Assembly (NCBI GenBank): GCA_019323575.1
Contig: JAHWHB010000014.1
Location: 1-33,594, forward strand
Length of the DNA: 33,594 nt
Direction: 5' to 3'
DNA from: Candidatus Woesearchaeota archaeon
GTDB taxonomy: Archaea > Nanobdellota > Nanobdellia > Woesearchaeales > ARS49
The notes under the pieces were generated by a model. It made no database searches. It was not told the DNA's origin and saw only the letters and a list, made by a program, of their open reading frames with translations. Position numbers and translations under genes: made by a program. How positions within the stretch are numbered: position 1 is the stretch's first letter; the number at the start of each line of letters is the position of its first letter. Shown here one piece after another: positions 1 through 7,969 of the stretch.

Positions 1-1603
1 AATAATATTCCCTGACACCAACACCAGAAATAACAACCATCTTCTTACAACCAAACTCCTCCTTAGCAATGCGTTCAGCCTCAGCAACCAGCTTTCTGCC
101 AAGACCACGATGCTGAACCTCTCCTTCCTCTCCAAGAGGAACGGCCTGGCCGTAAACATGCAACTCACGAATACCAGCACTGCCAGGAGGGATCTCAGAA
201 CGATAACTCTCCTCAACAATCCTCAAACGACAAAAACCAAGCAGCAAATCATTCCTAACATCCTCAAAAGACAAGAAAACCTCAGTACCAGAAGAAGAAT
301 CATAATCCTCCCGCAACAACTTAACAGACTCCCAATCAATCTTCCTGTCGCGAGGCTCACGACAACGAATACACCTGCACTTAACACCCTTCTCCTTCAA
401 CTTTCTTTCAACAATCTGACGCAAATTAGTAACACCACAACCGGCTTCAACAACATTGCCGGGAATATCGCGCTGAACACGCATAACACGACACCATTTA
501 GGAATAAACCTCTTAGCCTCAACAATAATATCAGCAGCATCCTCAGCAGACAAAGGCTGATATTCACCAGACTTCCACAAATCAAACAAACCAGTGCCCT
601 TAACAACAGCAACAGGATAAATCTTCAACGCATCAGGCATAAAATCAGGATCAGTGAATAAAGTTTTGAAATCCTCAATATCCATCTCCTTAGACATGCC
701 CGGCAAGCCAGGCATCATATGATAGCCAACCTTCAACAAGCTATTCTTCATCAAAGCAGTAGACTTAACAACATCAGAAACAGAATGACCACGACGCACA
801 AAAGAAAGCACACTATCACGCAAACACTGAACACCAAGCTCAACACGAGTAGCGCCAAGATTCAGCATCATGTTAATATGACGCTCAAAACACCAATCAG
901 GCCGAGTCTCAATACACAAAGCAACACAACGCACCTTAGAAGATTCATTCCGCTTTTGCTCAACCTCAACAGAACTCTCACCCTTTAACTTCAATTCTTT
1001 ATCATGAATCAATTTAGTACGCCTATCATCCCCCAAATCACCAGGAAGCTCAAAAAAAGACAAAAACTTGTCAAAATCAAAACCATCCCTGAAAAACAAA
1101 TCACCAAAATCATTCAAAGCCTTCAAAGCATAAGTCACAAAACCATACTGATAATTCCAATCAAGAGCAGGAAAAGTACCTCCCTGAACAATAAGCTCAA
1201 CCTTCTCAGGAAGATGGCCAATAGCAACAAACTGCTCAAGACGATTAAAAACAATCAAATAAGGATCATACAAATTACGAATACCCCTCATAGTACTCGG
1301 CTCCCTGCCGGTGTAACTCTGAGGGACATCGCCAAAAGGAGAACCAACCCCGCCAGGACAATACAAACACTTACCATGAGGGCAAGGAAAAGGAGCAGTC
1401 ATCAAAGCAACAGGAGCAACACCAGACAGAGTACGCACAGGCTTAGTAACAACCCTCTCACGAGTACGCAAAAAAACCTCAGCATCAGAAGGAACAGAAC
1501 TCAAACCATACTTCTTGGCAAGAGCGATCTTCAACTTAGCCAAATCCCCCTTAGAAACCCCGCTCCTAAGAGCTTCACCTAAATCATCAAAAAAACCACC
1601 CAT
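1..1603 (-). CDS. elp3: Elp3-family tRNA uridine-34 acetyltransferase / radical SAM enzyme (3' end cut off by the window edge)
   Basis: The product is archaeal Elp3, which installs the carboxymethyl group on wobble U34 of tRNA using acetyl-CoA and a radical-SAM reaction. Reading the minus strand from the ATG at 1603 gives an open frame to base 1. The radical-SAM cluster motif CPHGKCLYCPGG puts cysteines at about residues 74, 79 and 82, followed by the Elp3-typical QSYTGREPSTMRGIRNLYDPY. The C-terminal GNAT acetyltransferase domain shows the acetyl-CoA loop QHRGLGRKL, and the frame runs into SGVGVREYY at the edge. I expect only about 10-15 residues to be missing. It is followed on the same strand, in transcription order, by whatever lies left of the window. 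The start has no competing upstream ATG in frame close by. Confidence 0.93.
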   Translation of the reverse strand, partial: MGGFFDDLGEALRSGVSKGDLAKLKIALAKKYGLSSVPSDAEVFLRTRERVVTKPVRTLSGVAPVALMTAPFPCPHGKCLYCPGGVGSPFGDVPQSYTGREPSTMRGIRNLYDPYLIVFNRLEQFVAIGHLPEKVELIVQGGTFPALDWNYQYGFVTYALKALNDFGDLFFRDGFDFDKFLSFFELPGDLGDDRRTKLIHDKELKLKGESSVEVEQKRNESSKVRCVALCIETRPDWCFERHINMMLNLGATRVELGVQCLRDSVLSFVRRGHSVSDVVKSTALMKNSLLKVGYHMMPGLPGMSKEMDIEDFKTLFTDPDFMPDALKIYPVAVVKGTGLFDLWKSGEYQPLSAEDAADIIVEAKRFIPKWCRVMRVQRDIPGNVVEAGCGVTNLRQIVERKLKEKGVKCRCIRCREPRDRKIDWESVKLLREDYDSSSGTEVFLSFEDVRNDLLLGFCRLRIVEESYRSEIPPGSAGIRELHVYGQAVPLGEEGEVQHRGLGRKLVAEAERIAKEEFGCKKMVVISGVGVREYY

Positions 1604-1636
1604 ACACAATAAAAACAAAAGAGCACTTTAAAAAAC

Positions 1637-2173
1637 TTATTCAACCATGGAAAACCTGAGCTCAGCAAGATGGAAAGAAGTGCCAGGCTCAACAATAACA
1701 TCCAAAAACAAGGAAGAGGTTGAGAACAAGGAAGGATCAAGAACACAGGTCTCAATACACTCATTGGAGAAAACACCATCACGGGTGACATAACCATCAG
1801 GCAGGCTCTCAATACGGTTCAGCTTCTCACCAGGAGCGATATTCAAGTCACCGACAGCAAGACCAGTAATATGCTCAAGAGAAGAACTCTTCTTTTTCTT
1901 ATTAGAAAAAACAAGCCATTTGGCAGAACCATCAGTAAGATAAACATTAACCAAACCAGAACCAGAAACAGTGCCGGACATCAACAAAGAAGACAACCTC
2001 AAAACACCATCAGAGCCAAGCATAAAACGCTGGCTAGAAAGCACATCAATATTGAGCTTCTGTGAAAAAGTCTCCGCAGGTACAAAGCCGGTGATGTTAG
2101 GCTTGCTGAACAACAGCGTAAAAAAAATAATGCCAAACACAATCACTCCCAACAAAAGGCGTTGAGACTCCAT
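1637..2173 (-). CDS. Membrane-anchored protein of unknown function with ectodomain (paralogue of the gene at 2738-3559)
   Basis: I do not recognise a family. The 178-residue product starts at the ATG at 2173, 4 bp after the stop of the upstream gene; a longer frame exists but would overlap that gene. Residues about 5-22 form one hydrophobic membrane segment, followed by a soluble, mostly beta-like region. That region has a GSGLVNVYLTDG stretch, a short lysine/serine-rich insert, and a CIETC cysteine pair near residue 132. The GSG..VY stretch and the C-x3-C pair recur in the 273-residue protein two genes upstream, so the two ectodomains look homologous. The likely topology is N-in with the domain outside the cell. 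It is the last gene of a four-gene minus-strand run (4110 to 1637) with tiny gaps or overlaps, probably one operon. Confidence 0.75.
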   Translation of the reverse strand: MESQRLLLGVIVFGIIFFTLLFSKPNITGFVPAETFSQKLNIDVLSSQRFMLGSDGVLRLSSLLMSGTVSGSGLVNVYLTDGSAKWLVFSNKKKKSSSLEHITGLAVGDLNIAPGEKLNRIESLPDGYVTRDGVFSNECIETCVLDPSLFSTSSLFLDVIVEPGTSFHLAELRFSMVE

Positions 2174-2177
2174 AATA

Positions 2178-2756
2178 CTACTTTCCGCCGAGTTCTTTAT
2201 AAATCTTTTCGATTTCAGCACGCTCAGAAGAGGTGCTGACAGATTCAGCCCTCTTCAAAACAGAACTCCACTCCTCCTCAATAACAATGTCAACATCAAC
2301 AGGTTTGCCATGAACTTCCTCTTTTTTCAAACGAGAAGAAACCTTCTCAAAAACCTCATCAGCATAACCCTTCAACTTTTCAGAAACAGAAACAGACGGT
2401 TTGATTTTGTTCCAAAAAGACTTAACACGCTCGCGAAGAGGGACGGGCGGCTCCAAATGCAGACCAACATCACCAGTCTCCTTCCAACGAGCAACAGCCT
2501 CATTCAAATTACCAACAATATGATCGTGAATCTTCTCACGCATCTCCTCGCGCTCTTTTTTACGAACAGCCTCATAATCCCCCTCGGGGTCCTCCTCAAA
2601 AACAGGCGAATATTTAGGAGCGTCTTCAACAGGCTCTTCAATCTTCTCCTCAACCTTCAACTCTTCAGGAGGAACCTCAACAATATCCTTAAACAAGCCG
2701 GCAATACGATGCTTAAACAGAGAAAACCCTGAAGGCTTCACTTTTTTGCTTCCCAT
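2178..2756 (-). CDS. Highly charged cytoplasmic protein of unknown function
   Basis: No family is recognised. The 192 residues are rich in Glu and Lys with no membrane segment. A low-complexity acidic stretch (residues about 28-55, with repeated EEP/VEE) precedes predicted helices, including an ARWKETGDVGLHLEPP segment near residue 90 and an amphipathic C-terminus. The start ATG at 2756 lies inside the end of the upstream membrane-protein gene (19-bp overlap), which implies translational coupling. The product may be the cytoplasmic partner of the membrane proteins encoded on either side; that is inference from gene order only. Confidence 0.7.
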   Translation of the reverse strand: MGSKKVKPSGFSLFKHRIAGLFKDIVEVPPEELKVEEKIEEPVEDAPKYSPVFEEDPEGDYEAVRKKEREEMREKIHDHIVGNLNEAVARWKETGDVGLHLEPPVPLRERVKSFWNKIKPSVSVSEKLKGYADEVFEKVSSRLKKEEVHGKPVDVDIVIEEEWSSVLKRAESVSTSSERAEIEKIYKELGGK

Positions 2757-3559
2757 CTCTCTTCAGCCTCTTCCAATTCCTTCCAAACATCAGGCTTGGA
2801 AAAAGATTCCTTATGAGAAAAAATCTCAAAACTAATCACTCCGAACAAAGCAAGAATGCACAAAGCAGAAAAAATACTTGCGGACTGCTTGGCAACAACA
2901 ATAACATTAGCAGTAGGAGCGGCAAGCGCAAGACCAAACGCGCTGCCCAAAACCAAAAACGAACCCAAGAAAATCATCAAGGTAATCCGCTTTCTAACGG
3001 CTCCCTGACAATAATGGCCCAAAACATGAGAGCCAAGAATAGCAACAACAAGAACCAAGACTAACAAAATAGGAAAATGATTGGGAGATGGAGTCTGGGA
3101 AATCTTTTTACAATTCTCACAAGAAACCAAACCAGACGCGTCAAGAGGAACAGCAACATTATAAGAATTAATAGTCAAAAAACCAGGACCTGACAAATAA
3201 ACAATAACATATTCAGGCTTGAAAGGAGGAACAGAACAACTCTCCATACAAACAGACTCAAAAGGAGTGCCAAAACCAGAGAACTCAAGAACAGCAGGCA
3301 TGACAAGAGTATCCAAGACAAGATACCTCTGACCCTCACCAACAATATAAACAAGAGCGCTTCCAGAACCCTCCCACGAGCCAGTAATAGAAAAACCCTT
3401 CACAGCATAAGGAGGGCTATAAGGAATCTTGGCAGTAGAAGAGACACGAACATCCGCCTTTTCATGCAACTCAATAAAATTAGTGGGCCTAACAGAAATA
3501 ATAACAAAAATCAACGCTATAATTACAGTCAAAGCCAACACTACTTTTTTCCAACTCAT
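2738..3559 (-). CDS. Polytopic membrane protein with N-terminal anchored ectodomain, unknown function
   Basis: The 273-residue protein has a hydrophobic N-terminal segment (about 5-23), then an outer domain of about 130 residues, then three closely spaced membrane segments (about 163-182, 192-213 and 222-245) and a charged cytoplasmic tail (EELEEAEERWEAKK). The outer domain contains SWEGSGSALVYIVGEG and the cysteine pair CMESC, plus a later CENC. The first two resemble the ectodomain of the 178-residue protein at 1637-2173. The start ATG at 3559 overlaps the stop of the preceding gene (ATGA). I cannot name a family. The C-terminal three-helix bundle is what distinguishes it from its paralogue. 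Confidence 0.75.
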   Translation of the reverse strand: MSWKKVVLALTVIIALIFVIISVRPTNFIELHEKADVRVSSTAKIPYSPPYAVKGFSITGSWEGSGSALVYIVGEGQRYLVLDTLVMPAVLEFSGFGTPFESVCMESCSVPPFKPEYVIVYLSGPGFLTINSYNVAVPLDASGLVSCENCKKISQTPSPNHFPILLVLVLVVAILGSHVLGHYCQGAVRKRITLMIFLGSFLVLGSAFGLALAAPTANVIVVAKQSASIFSALCILALFGVISFEIFSHKESFSKPDVWKELEEAEERWEAKK

Positions 3560-4110
3560 TGCACAACCGCCTTAATCAAATCAAAATATAAATCATTCTT
3601 TTCAGGACAGACACCCTTACAGGAAACAATCTGCTCCCAAATCTTCTCAATCCTCCTATTATCAAGATTCCTAATCTGCTCATTAGACATGCTTAAAGCC
3701 TTTGAAAACTCCAACAAATGATCAGGCTTGCTCCAATACTTGCTTGTAGCAATAACATTAATCAACAAAGCACTCTCAGGAATATCCTTCTCGTACTGGG
3801 CAACAGTAACCAAAACCATGTCCAAAAACGCCTCATCAGGACAACGAGTAGACAAACAGCCCATCATACGATCCCACTGCTCCTGAATTTCCTCACTCTT
3901 AGACTCAGCAACAAGCTCGTCCATAGAAGAAATCAAATTAGCCCTGTCAACAGGCTCAGAAGCCTTATGCAGCTCAATAGTCTTGTAAATCAACTCCTTG
4001 GCAGGAGGGCTAGAATTAAAAATCCTGATAATCACAAAAACAGCCAATACAATAATCACTATCCCAACAATTGAAAAAATAATACTACTTATCCCTCTTT
4101 GAACAGCCAT
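3556..4110 (-). CDS. Single-pass membrane protein with an internally duplicated helical domain, unknown function
   Basis: The start is taken at the ATG at 4110; a TTG two codons upstream is also in frame but less likely. The 184-residue product has a membrane segment at about residues 8-30, then an all-helical outer or inner domain. Two segments resemble each other. One reads IQEQWDRMMGCLSTRCPDEA near residue 75. The other reads IEKIWEQIVSCKGVCPEKND near residue 154. Each has a W, a C-x3/4-C-P motif and a following FLD/YFD helix, so the domain probably arose by duplication of about 79 residues. It is the first gene of the four-gene membrane run. Function unknown. Confidence 0.72.
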   Translation of the reverse strand: MAVQRGISSIIFSIVGIVIIVLAVFVIIRIFNSSPPAKELIYKTIELHKASEPVDRANLISSMDELVAESKSEEIQEQWDRMMGCLSTRCPDEAFLDMVLVTVAQYEKDIPESALLINVIATSKYWSKPDHLLEFSKALSMSNEQIRNLDNRRIEKIWEQIVSCKGVCPEKNDLYFDLIKAVVQ

Positions 4111-4152
4111 TTGCAAATATACAGAATAAAGTATTATTAAAAGCTTTTGAAA

Positions 4153-4884
4153 TTATTTTTTAGCTTCAGGCTTCGCGCCAGGAGCTGCAGCTGCTTCAAC
4201 AGGCAACAACTCATCAATAATCGCAGTCGGAACCTTGGCTTCAACAAGCTTTGCCTTAATAGAACCACGGGGCTGGCCGGACATGCTCTCAATAATCTGC
4301 TTGGCAGTAGCAGTATATTCTGCCTTTCTTTTCTCAATATCAGCAAGAAGTTTCTGCCTCTTCTGCTCCAACTCCTTCAAAGCCTCAGCAGAAAGCTCAG
4401 TCTTCTCAGCCTTAATCTCTTCAGCAAACATTCCCTTATCAATATCCTGAATAGTATCAATCGCGCGCTTGCCCTCAATCATAACACCCATGCTGTTGCA
4501 GGTGCCGGCAACCTCCTTAACCTTGGCAAACATATCCTTGCCGGACAAACCCTCGCCCTTCATCTTAGCAATCTTGATAACCTGCTCAATCTTCAAATCA
4601 GCAATCAAATCAGCCTCGGCATTACCGGACCCCTTCTCAATATGAGACTCCTGCTTGACAAGAGCACTAACAGGCGGAGTGCCAACAGTAATAGTAATGT
4701 TCTTCTGATCATCAACACTAATCTTGACAGGAACCTGAACGCCCTTAAAATCAGCAGTCTTCTTGTTAATCTCAGAAATAACCTGGCCAATATTAACACC
4801 CAAAGGACCAAGAGCAGGACCTAACGGAGGTGCAGCTGTAGCTTTCCCGCCTTCAACCATCGCTTCTACAGTCTGTTTAGCCAT
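4153..4884 (-). CDS. rpl11: Large-subunit ribosomal protein uL11 with a long C-terminal extension
   Basis: uL11 binds the GTPase-associated region of 23S rRNA. The N-terminal MAKQTVEAMVEGGKATAAPP and LGPALGPLGVNIGQVISEIN are diagnostic. The C-terminal rRNA-binding domain follows (IAKMKGEGLSGKDMFAKVKE... GTCNSMGVMIEGK). The normal archaeal protein is about 160 residues; this one is 243. The extra 85-90 residues contain a charged coiled-coil-like helix (KELEQKRQKLLADIEKRKAE), a second small segment (SMSGQPRGSIKAKLVEAKVP) and an Ala/Pro/Lys tail. The frame is continuous with no sign of a fusion seam. A Shine-Dalgarno-like GGGGGA lies about 8 nt before the ATG, and a TATA box sits within the end of spt5. 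The spt5-rpl11 order is standard in archaea. Confidence 0.95.
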   Translation of the reverse strand: MAKQTVEAMVEGGKATAAPPLGPALGPLGVNIGQVISEINKKTADFKGVQVPVKISVDDQKNITITVGTPPVSALVKQESHIEKGSGNAEADLIADLKIEQVIKIAKMKGEGLSGKDMFAKVKEVAGTCNSMGVMIEGKRAIDTIQDIDKGMFAEEIKAEKTELSAEALKELEQKRQKLLADIEKRKAEYTATAKQIIESMSGQPRGSIKAKLVEAKVPTAIIDELLPVEAAAAPGAKPEAKK

Positions 4885-4907
4885 AAAAAATATCCCCCAA
4901 TACGTCC

Positions 4908-4917
4908 TTTAAAAAAC
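4908..4917 (-). promoter_or_regulatory. TATA box for rpl11
   Basis: On the minus strand TTTTTTAAA is flanked by AAAG before and GGACG after, 24-33 bp upstream of the uL11 ATG, with a GGGGGA ribosome-binding site at 4893-4898. It overlaps the last codons of spt5, so uL11 may be transcribed both from spt5 and from its own promoter. Confidence 0.55.
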
Positions 4918-4920
4918 TTT

Positions 4921-5637
4921 CTAAGATTCCTCCTTCTCCTCAGAAGGCTCTGACTCTCTCCTAATAACCTTAACAGCATCCAACTTAACAGTAATAGGAA
5001 TAGGAACTGCAGCGCCAAGAAGCTCAACAACAACCTCCTCCTTGGACTTATCAATCCTTGTAACCTTAGCCTGCTCGCGCTTGAACGGACCGGCAATAAT
5101 CTCAACAATATCATTCTTGCGAATATCAACCTCGCGCTTCACCTGCTCAAGCATGTGCTCAATCTCAGAATACTGAATCTCCTTAGGCAGAATGCCCCTG
5201 GCATAAGGAATATTGAAGCTCGCTTCCTCAGCAGACTGGCGGTCATTCGCCTCAACAAAAATATAACCCCTCATACCATGAGGTCTGATAACAGCAAAAA
5301 CCGGCCATTTCTTCTTCTTAATATTGCTAACCAAGAAATCCATAACCTGATCCTCACGATTAGCAGTAGTTCTTAATGCAAAAATATGAGTTTTGATACC
5401 TTCTTTTTTTGGTTCTTCTTTCTTTTCTTCAACAACCTCTTTAACTTCTTCCTTAACACCAGCACCAGCAATAGTAGGAACGGCAGATTTCTTTTCAGGC
5501 ACTGGTTCAACAGGCGCTTCAACTTCCTGAACCGGCAATTCAGGAGCCTCGGGTACAGGAGTCTCAACTTTCTGCTCAACTACTGGAGCTTCAACTACTT
5601 TCTGCTCCTCCTGCTCTACACCCTGCTCGTCTTCCAT
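4921..5637 (-). CDS. spt5: Transcription elongation factor Spt5 (NusG family) with acidic N-terminal extension
   Basis: The product pairs with Spt4 on the RNA polymerase clamp and promotes processivity. The NGN domain spans about residues 83-165 (THIFALRTTANREDQVMDFL, then HGMRGYIFVEA and the FNIPYARGILP segment) and a KOW domain about 172-225 (DIVEIIAGPFKREQAKVTRID). I chose the ATG at 5637, giving 238 residues; a longer frame exists but lacks support. Archaeal Spt5 is normally about 150 residues. Here the first 80 residues are a disordered Glu/Pro/Val tail with repeats such as VEAPV and EKK, and the C-terminus is also acidic (EPSEEKEES). The gene lies between secE and rpl11, as expected. 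Confidence 0.95.
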   Translation of the reverse strand: MEDEQGVEQEEQKVVEAPVVEQKVETPVPEAPELPVQEVEAPVEPVPEKKSAVPTIAGAGVKEEVKEVVEEKKEEPKKEGIKTHIFALRTTANREDQVMDFLVSNIKKKKWPVFAVIRPHGMRGYIFVEANDRQSAEEASFNIPYARGILPKEIQYSEIEHMLEQVKREVDIRKNDIVEIIAGPFKREQAKVTRIDKSKEEVVVELLGAAVPIPITVKLDAVKVIRRESEPSEEKEES

Positions 5638-5680
5638 TTTTCGAATTTCTCCGAGAATAATACACGAAAGAAACATTAAA

Positions 5681-5692
5681 GGGTTTTTAAAG
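5681..5692 (-). promoter_or_regulatory. TATA box for spt5
   Basis: The minus strand reads CTTTAAAAACCC in the 63-bp gap between secE and spt5, about 45-55 bp upstream of the chosen ATG. This is a plausible archaeal TATA box with a short leader. Confidence 0.5.
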
Positions 5693-5700
5693 GTTGTGGT

Positions 5701-6054
5701 TCAAAACAGCAACTCTTTCACAAAATGCACCAGGAAGCCAATAATTCCAATAATGCCCATTCCAATAGAAGAAATTTTCACAATAGTAACAAACTCCTGC
5801 TTGTCAGGCTTCTTTGTAACACGCAAAACACGCTTGCACTCAGTGATAAAAGCCTTCAAACGCTCAAGCTTGCCAGGAAAAGGAGCGCCAATCTTCTTAG
5901 GCTCCTCAACAAGCTTCTTGGGCAATTCCTTTTTAATAGGCTCAACCTTAACCCTTTCAGGAGGAACCCAAGGCTGCTCAGCAACAGAAGGCGCCTCAAC
6001 AGATTCAGGAACAGCTTCCTCCTGCACTTCCTCATCTTTCTTAATTTCGTCCAT
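5701..6054 (-). CDS. secE: Protein translocase subunit SecE / Sec61 gamma with long N-terminal extension
   Basis: SecE is the small clamp subunit of the SecYEG/Sec61 channel. The conserved portion is residues about 62-117: an amphipathic helix (KLERLKAFITECKRVLRVTK), the KPDKQEF hinge and one membrane span (about 93-113). Archaeal SecE is usually about 55-65 residues, so the first 60 residues here are extra; they are acidic and Pro-rich (EEAVPESVEAPSVAEQPWVP) and resemble the low-complexity head of Spt5 downstream. Position between ftsZ and spt5 matches many archaea. Short size and sequence drift leave some uncertainty, but context makes the call strong. Confidence 0.9.
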   Translation of the reverse strand: MDEIKKDEEVQEEAVPESVEAPSVAEQPWVPPERVKVEPIKKELPKKLVEEPKKIGAPFPGKLERLKAFITECKRVLRVTKKPDKQEFVTIVKISSIGMGIIGIIGFLVHFVKELLF

Positions 6055-6089
6055 AAGTAGAAATTTTAAGAGATGATTTATTAAGCTTT

Positions 6090-7202
6090 CTAATCCACAA
6101 ACTCAATACCAAGCTCGGTCTGCATCTCTTCCCTTGTAGCTTCAGACAACTTCTTGGTCTTGCCAAAAATCTGAGGAGACTTAACACCAGTAACAATCAA
6201 CATAACACGAAGCACAGGACCAAGATCCTCATAAATCTGCGCACCCCAAATAATCCTAGCTTCCTCAGAAAGACGCTCACTAACAGCCTCAACAACCCTC
6301 CTCGCCTCATTCAAAGTCAAGTCCTTGCTGCCAGAAACATTAATCAAAGCACCACTCGCGCCAGTAATATCAACATCCAACAAAGGATTATTAATCGCCT
6401 TCTCAACAGCCTCAACAGCACGATTCTCTGAATCACTCTCCCCAACACCAATCAAAGCAACACCGCCATTGCTCATAACGGCGCGAATATCAGCAAAATC
6501 CAAATTAACAAGACCTGCCTTGGTAACAAGCTCAGCAATACCCTTAACAGAATTCGTCAAAATCTCATCAGCAACCTTAAAAGCAGTATGCAAAGGCAAG
6601 TCAGGAGCAAGCTCCAACAACTTATCATTAGGAATGACAATCAAAGTATCAACAAACTGCTCAAGCTTCTCCAAACCAACAACAGCATTATCATAACGCC
6701 TGTTGCCCTCCATAGTAAAAGGCAAAGTAACAATAGCAACAGTCAAAGCGCCCATCTTCTTGGCAATATCAGCAACAACAGGAGCTGAGCCAGTGCCAGT
6801 GCCGCCTCCAAGACCGCAAGTAATAAACACCATATCAGCGCCCTGCAAAGCGTTCTTCACATCATGCTCGCTCTCGCGCGCAGCCTCCTCACCAATACGA
6901 GGATCAGAACCAGCACCAAGACCCTTAGTAACCTCGCGGCCAATCAAAATCTTCTTATCAGCAGTAGTATACAACAAGTCCTGCGCATCAGTATTCAAAG
7001 CAAGAGTCTCAGCGCCATGCACGCCAACCTCAGTAATCCTATTAATCGTGTTATTGCCGGCGCCGCCACAACCAACAACCCTAATGCTGGCGTTCTGCTT
7101 AGCGAGAAGCTCCTGAAGCTCAGTGTCCAAAGGATTCACATTAGTAGGGCGCTGAGTAAGCTTAGGATCAGAAAATTGCGGCTGCGGTTTTATAAAATCC
7201 AT
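6090..7202 (-). CDS. ftsZ: Cell division GTPase FtsZ
   Basis: FtsZ polymerises into the division ring. The nucleotide-binding motifs are intact: VVGCGGAGNNT near residue 42, NTDAQDL near 70, and the tubulin signature GGGTGTGSAP at about 132-141. The T7 loop that completes the GTPase site of the neighbouring subunit is present as NLDFADIRAVM. Length (370 residues) is normal. The C-terminal tail ends in ELGIEFVD and lacks an obvious long linker. The N-terminal 35 residues are a Pro/Gln-rich lead-in. The ATG at 7202 has an AAGGGGT ribosome-binding site. The ftsZ-secE-spt5-rpl11 order is a conserved archaeal arrangement. Confidence 0.97.
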   Translation of the reverse strand: MDFIKPQPQFSDPKLTQRPTNVNPLDTELQELLAKQNASIRVVGCGGAGNNTINRITEVGVHGAETLALNTDAQDLLYTTADKKILIGREVTKGLGAGSDPRIGEEAARESEHDVKNALQGADMVFITCGLGGGTGTGSAPVVADIAKKMGALTVAIVTLPFTMEGNRRYDNAVVGLEKLEQFVDTLIVIPNDKLLELAPDLPLHTAFKVADEILTNSVKGIAELVTKAGLVNLDFADIRAVMSNGGVALIGVGESDSENRAVEAVEKAINNPLLDVDITGASGALINVSGSKDLTLNEARRVVEAVSERLSEEARIIWGAQIYEDLGPVLRVMLIVTGVKSPQIFGKTKKLSEATREEMQTELGIEFVD

Positions 7203-7239
7203 AAATACCCCTTTGGTCTAAAAAACGTATTTCGAATTA

Positions 7240-7249
7240 CTATTTAAGC
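7240..7249 (-). promoter_or_regulatory. TATA box for ftsZ
   Basis: On the minus strand GCTTAAATAG lies about 40 bp before the ftsZ ATG, leaving a leader of about 12-15 nt that includes the GGGGT ribosome-binding site at 7207-7212. Confidence 0.5.
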
Positions 7250-7273
7250 ATTACGACAGACGAGAATATAGTT

Positions 7274-7936
7274 TCACTTACTCTCTTTCTTCTCTTCCTT
7301 TTTCACTTCAAAAGAGACTTCCAAACCAGTAAGCTCTCCAATCTTCTTGGCAAGCTCAGTCTTCAACTGCTCAGGAAGCTCAGCAGGGAAACTAATAACA
7401 GCTTTCTTCTCCTGAACAACAACAGGAGCCTTAACACCAAGCAAAACCCGCAACAAAGAATCAACCTGCTCCTTCTTATCATCAACAATCCTGTTAATCT
7501 TCAACTCATAAACAACATCCCTGCCGGCAAGAGGGTGATTAAAATCAACAACAGTCCTGCCGCCAGAAACGGTCTTAACAATACCAACATAATTATCAAT
7601 ATTCAAACGCAAACCAGGAACAGGCTTAATGTTCTGCTCAGCAAACTTGCTTGTAGGAATCATCTTAACAAGCTCAGCAGACTTTTTGCCAAAAGCCTTC
7701 TCAGCAGGAAGCTCAAGAGTAAACTTGCCAAGCTCCTTGCCCTCCAAAAACTCATCAATGCCCCTCAAAATATGGTGCTCGCCGATACAGATGATGACCG
7801 GTTTGTACTCAGCCTTATCAGAAAAAATCTGAGCATCCTTGGCAGTTTTCTCATCAGTAGTATCAAAAACTTCATTGGTCTCCTTCAAGCGACCAGAATA
7901 CTCTAATTCCACAAAATCGTGTTTCTTAATAGCCAT
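7274..7936 (-). CDS. FKBP-type (SlyD-like) peptidyl-prolyl cis-trans isomerase
   Basis: The protein has the FKBP core HDFVELEYSGRLKETNEVFDTT, an insert-in-flap region (GEHHILRGIDEFLEGKELGK, then AFGKKSAELVKMIP) and the closing VVDFNHPLAGRDVVYELKI strand. These features are typical of archaeal SlyD/long FKBPs, which combine prolyl isomerase and holdase chaperone activity. The C-terminal 60-70 residues (from about 155) form an extra domain seen in some archaeal long FKBPs, ending in a lysine/glutamate tail. The protein is cytoplasmic. The ATG at 7936 overlaps nothing; a TATA-like TTTTTTAAAG lies across the end of the upstream cmk gene. The chaperone role fits the thermosome divergently encoded one gene away. 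Confidence 0.92.
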   Translation of the reverse strand: MAIKKHDFVELEYSGRLKETNEVFDTTDEKTAKDAQIFSDKAEYKPVIICIGEHHILRGIDEFLEGKELGKFTLELPAEKAFGKKSAELVKMIPTSKFAEQNIKPVPGLRLNIDNYVGIVKTVSGGRTVVDFNHPLAGRDVVYELKINRIVDDKKEQVDSLLRVLLGVKAPVVVQEKKAVISFPAELPEQLKTELAKKIGELTGLEVSFEVKKEEKKESK

Positions 7937-7969
7937 GACGGAAAGAGACTGGGAATTCTTTAAAAAACT

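Noticed and set aside
4147..4824. Long plus-strand frame opposite rpl11 (225 codons)
   Set aside because: It is a shadow of uL11 created by the strong A-over-T skew; its residues are repetitive Leu/Asn/Ser with no motifs, while the minus strand encodes a clear uL11.
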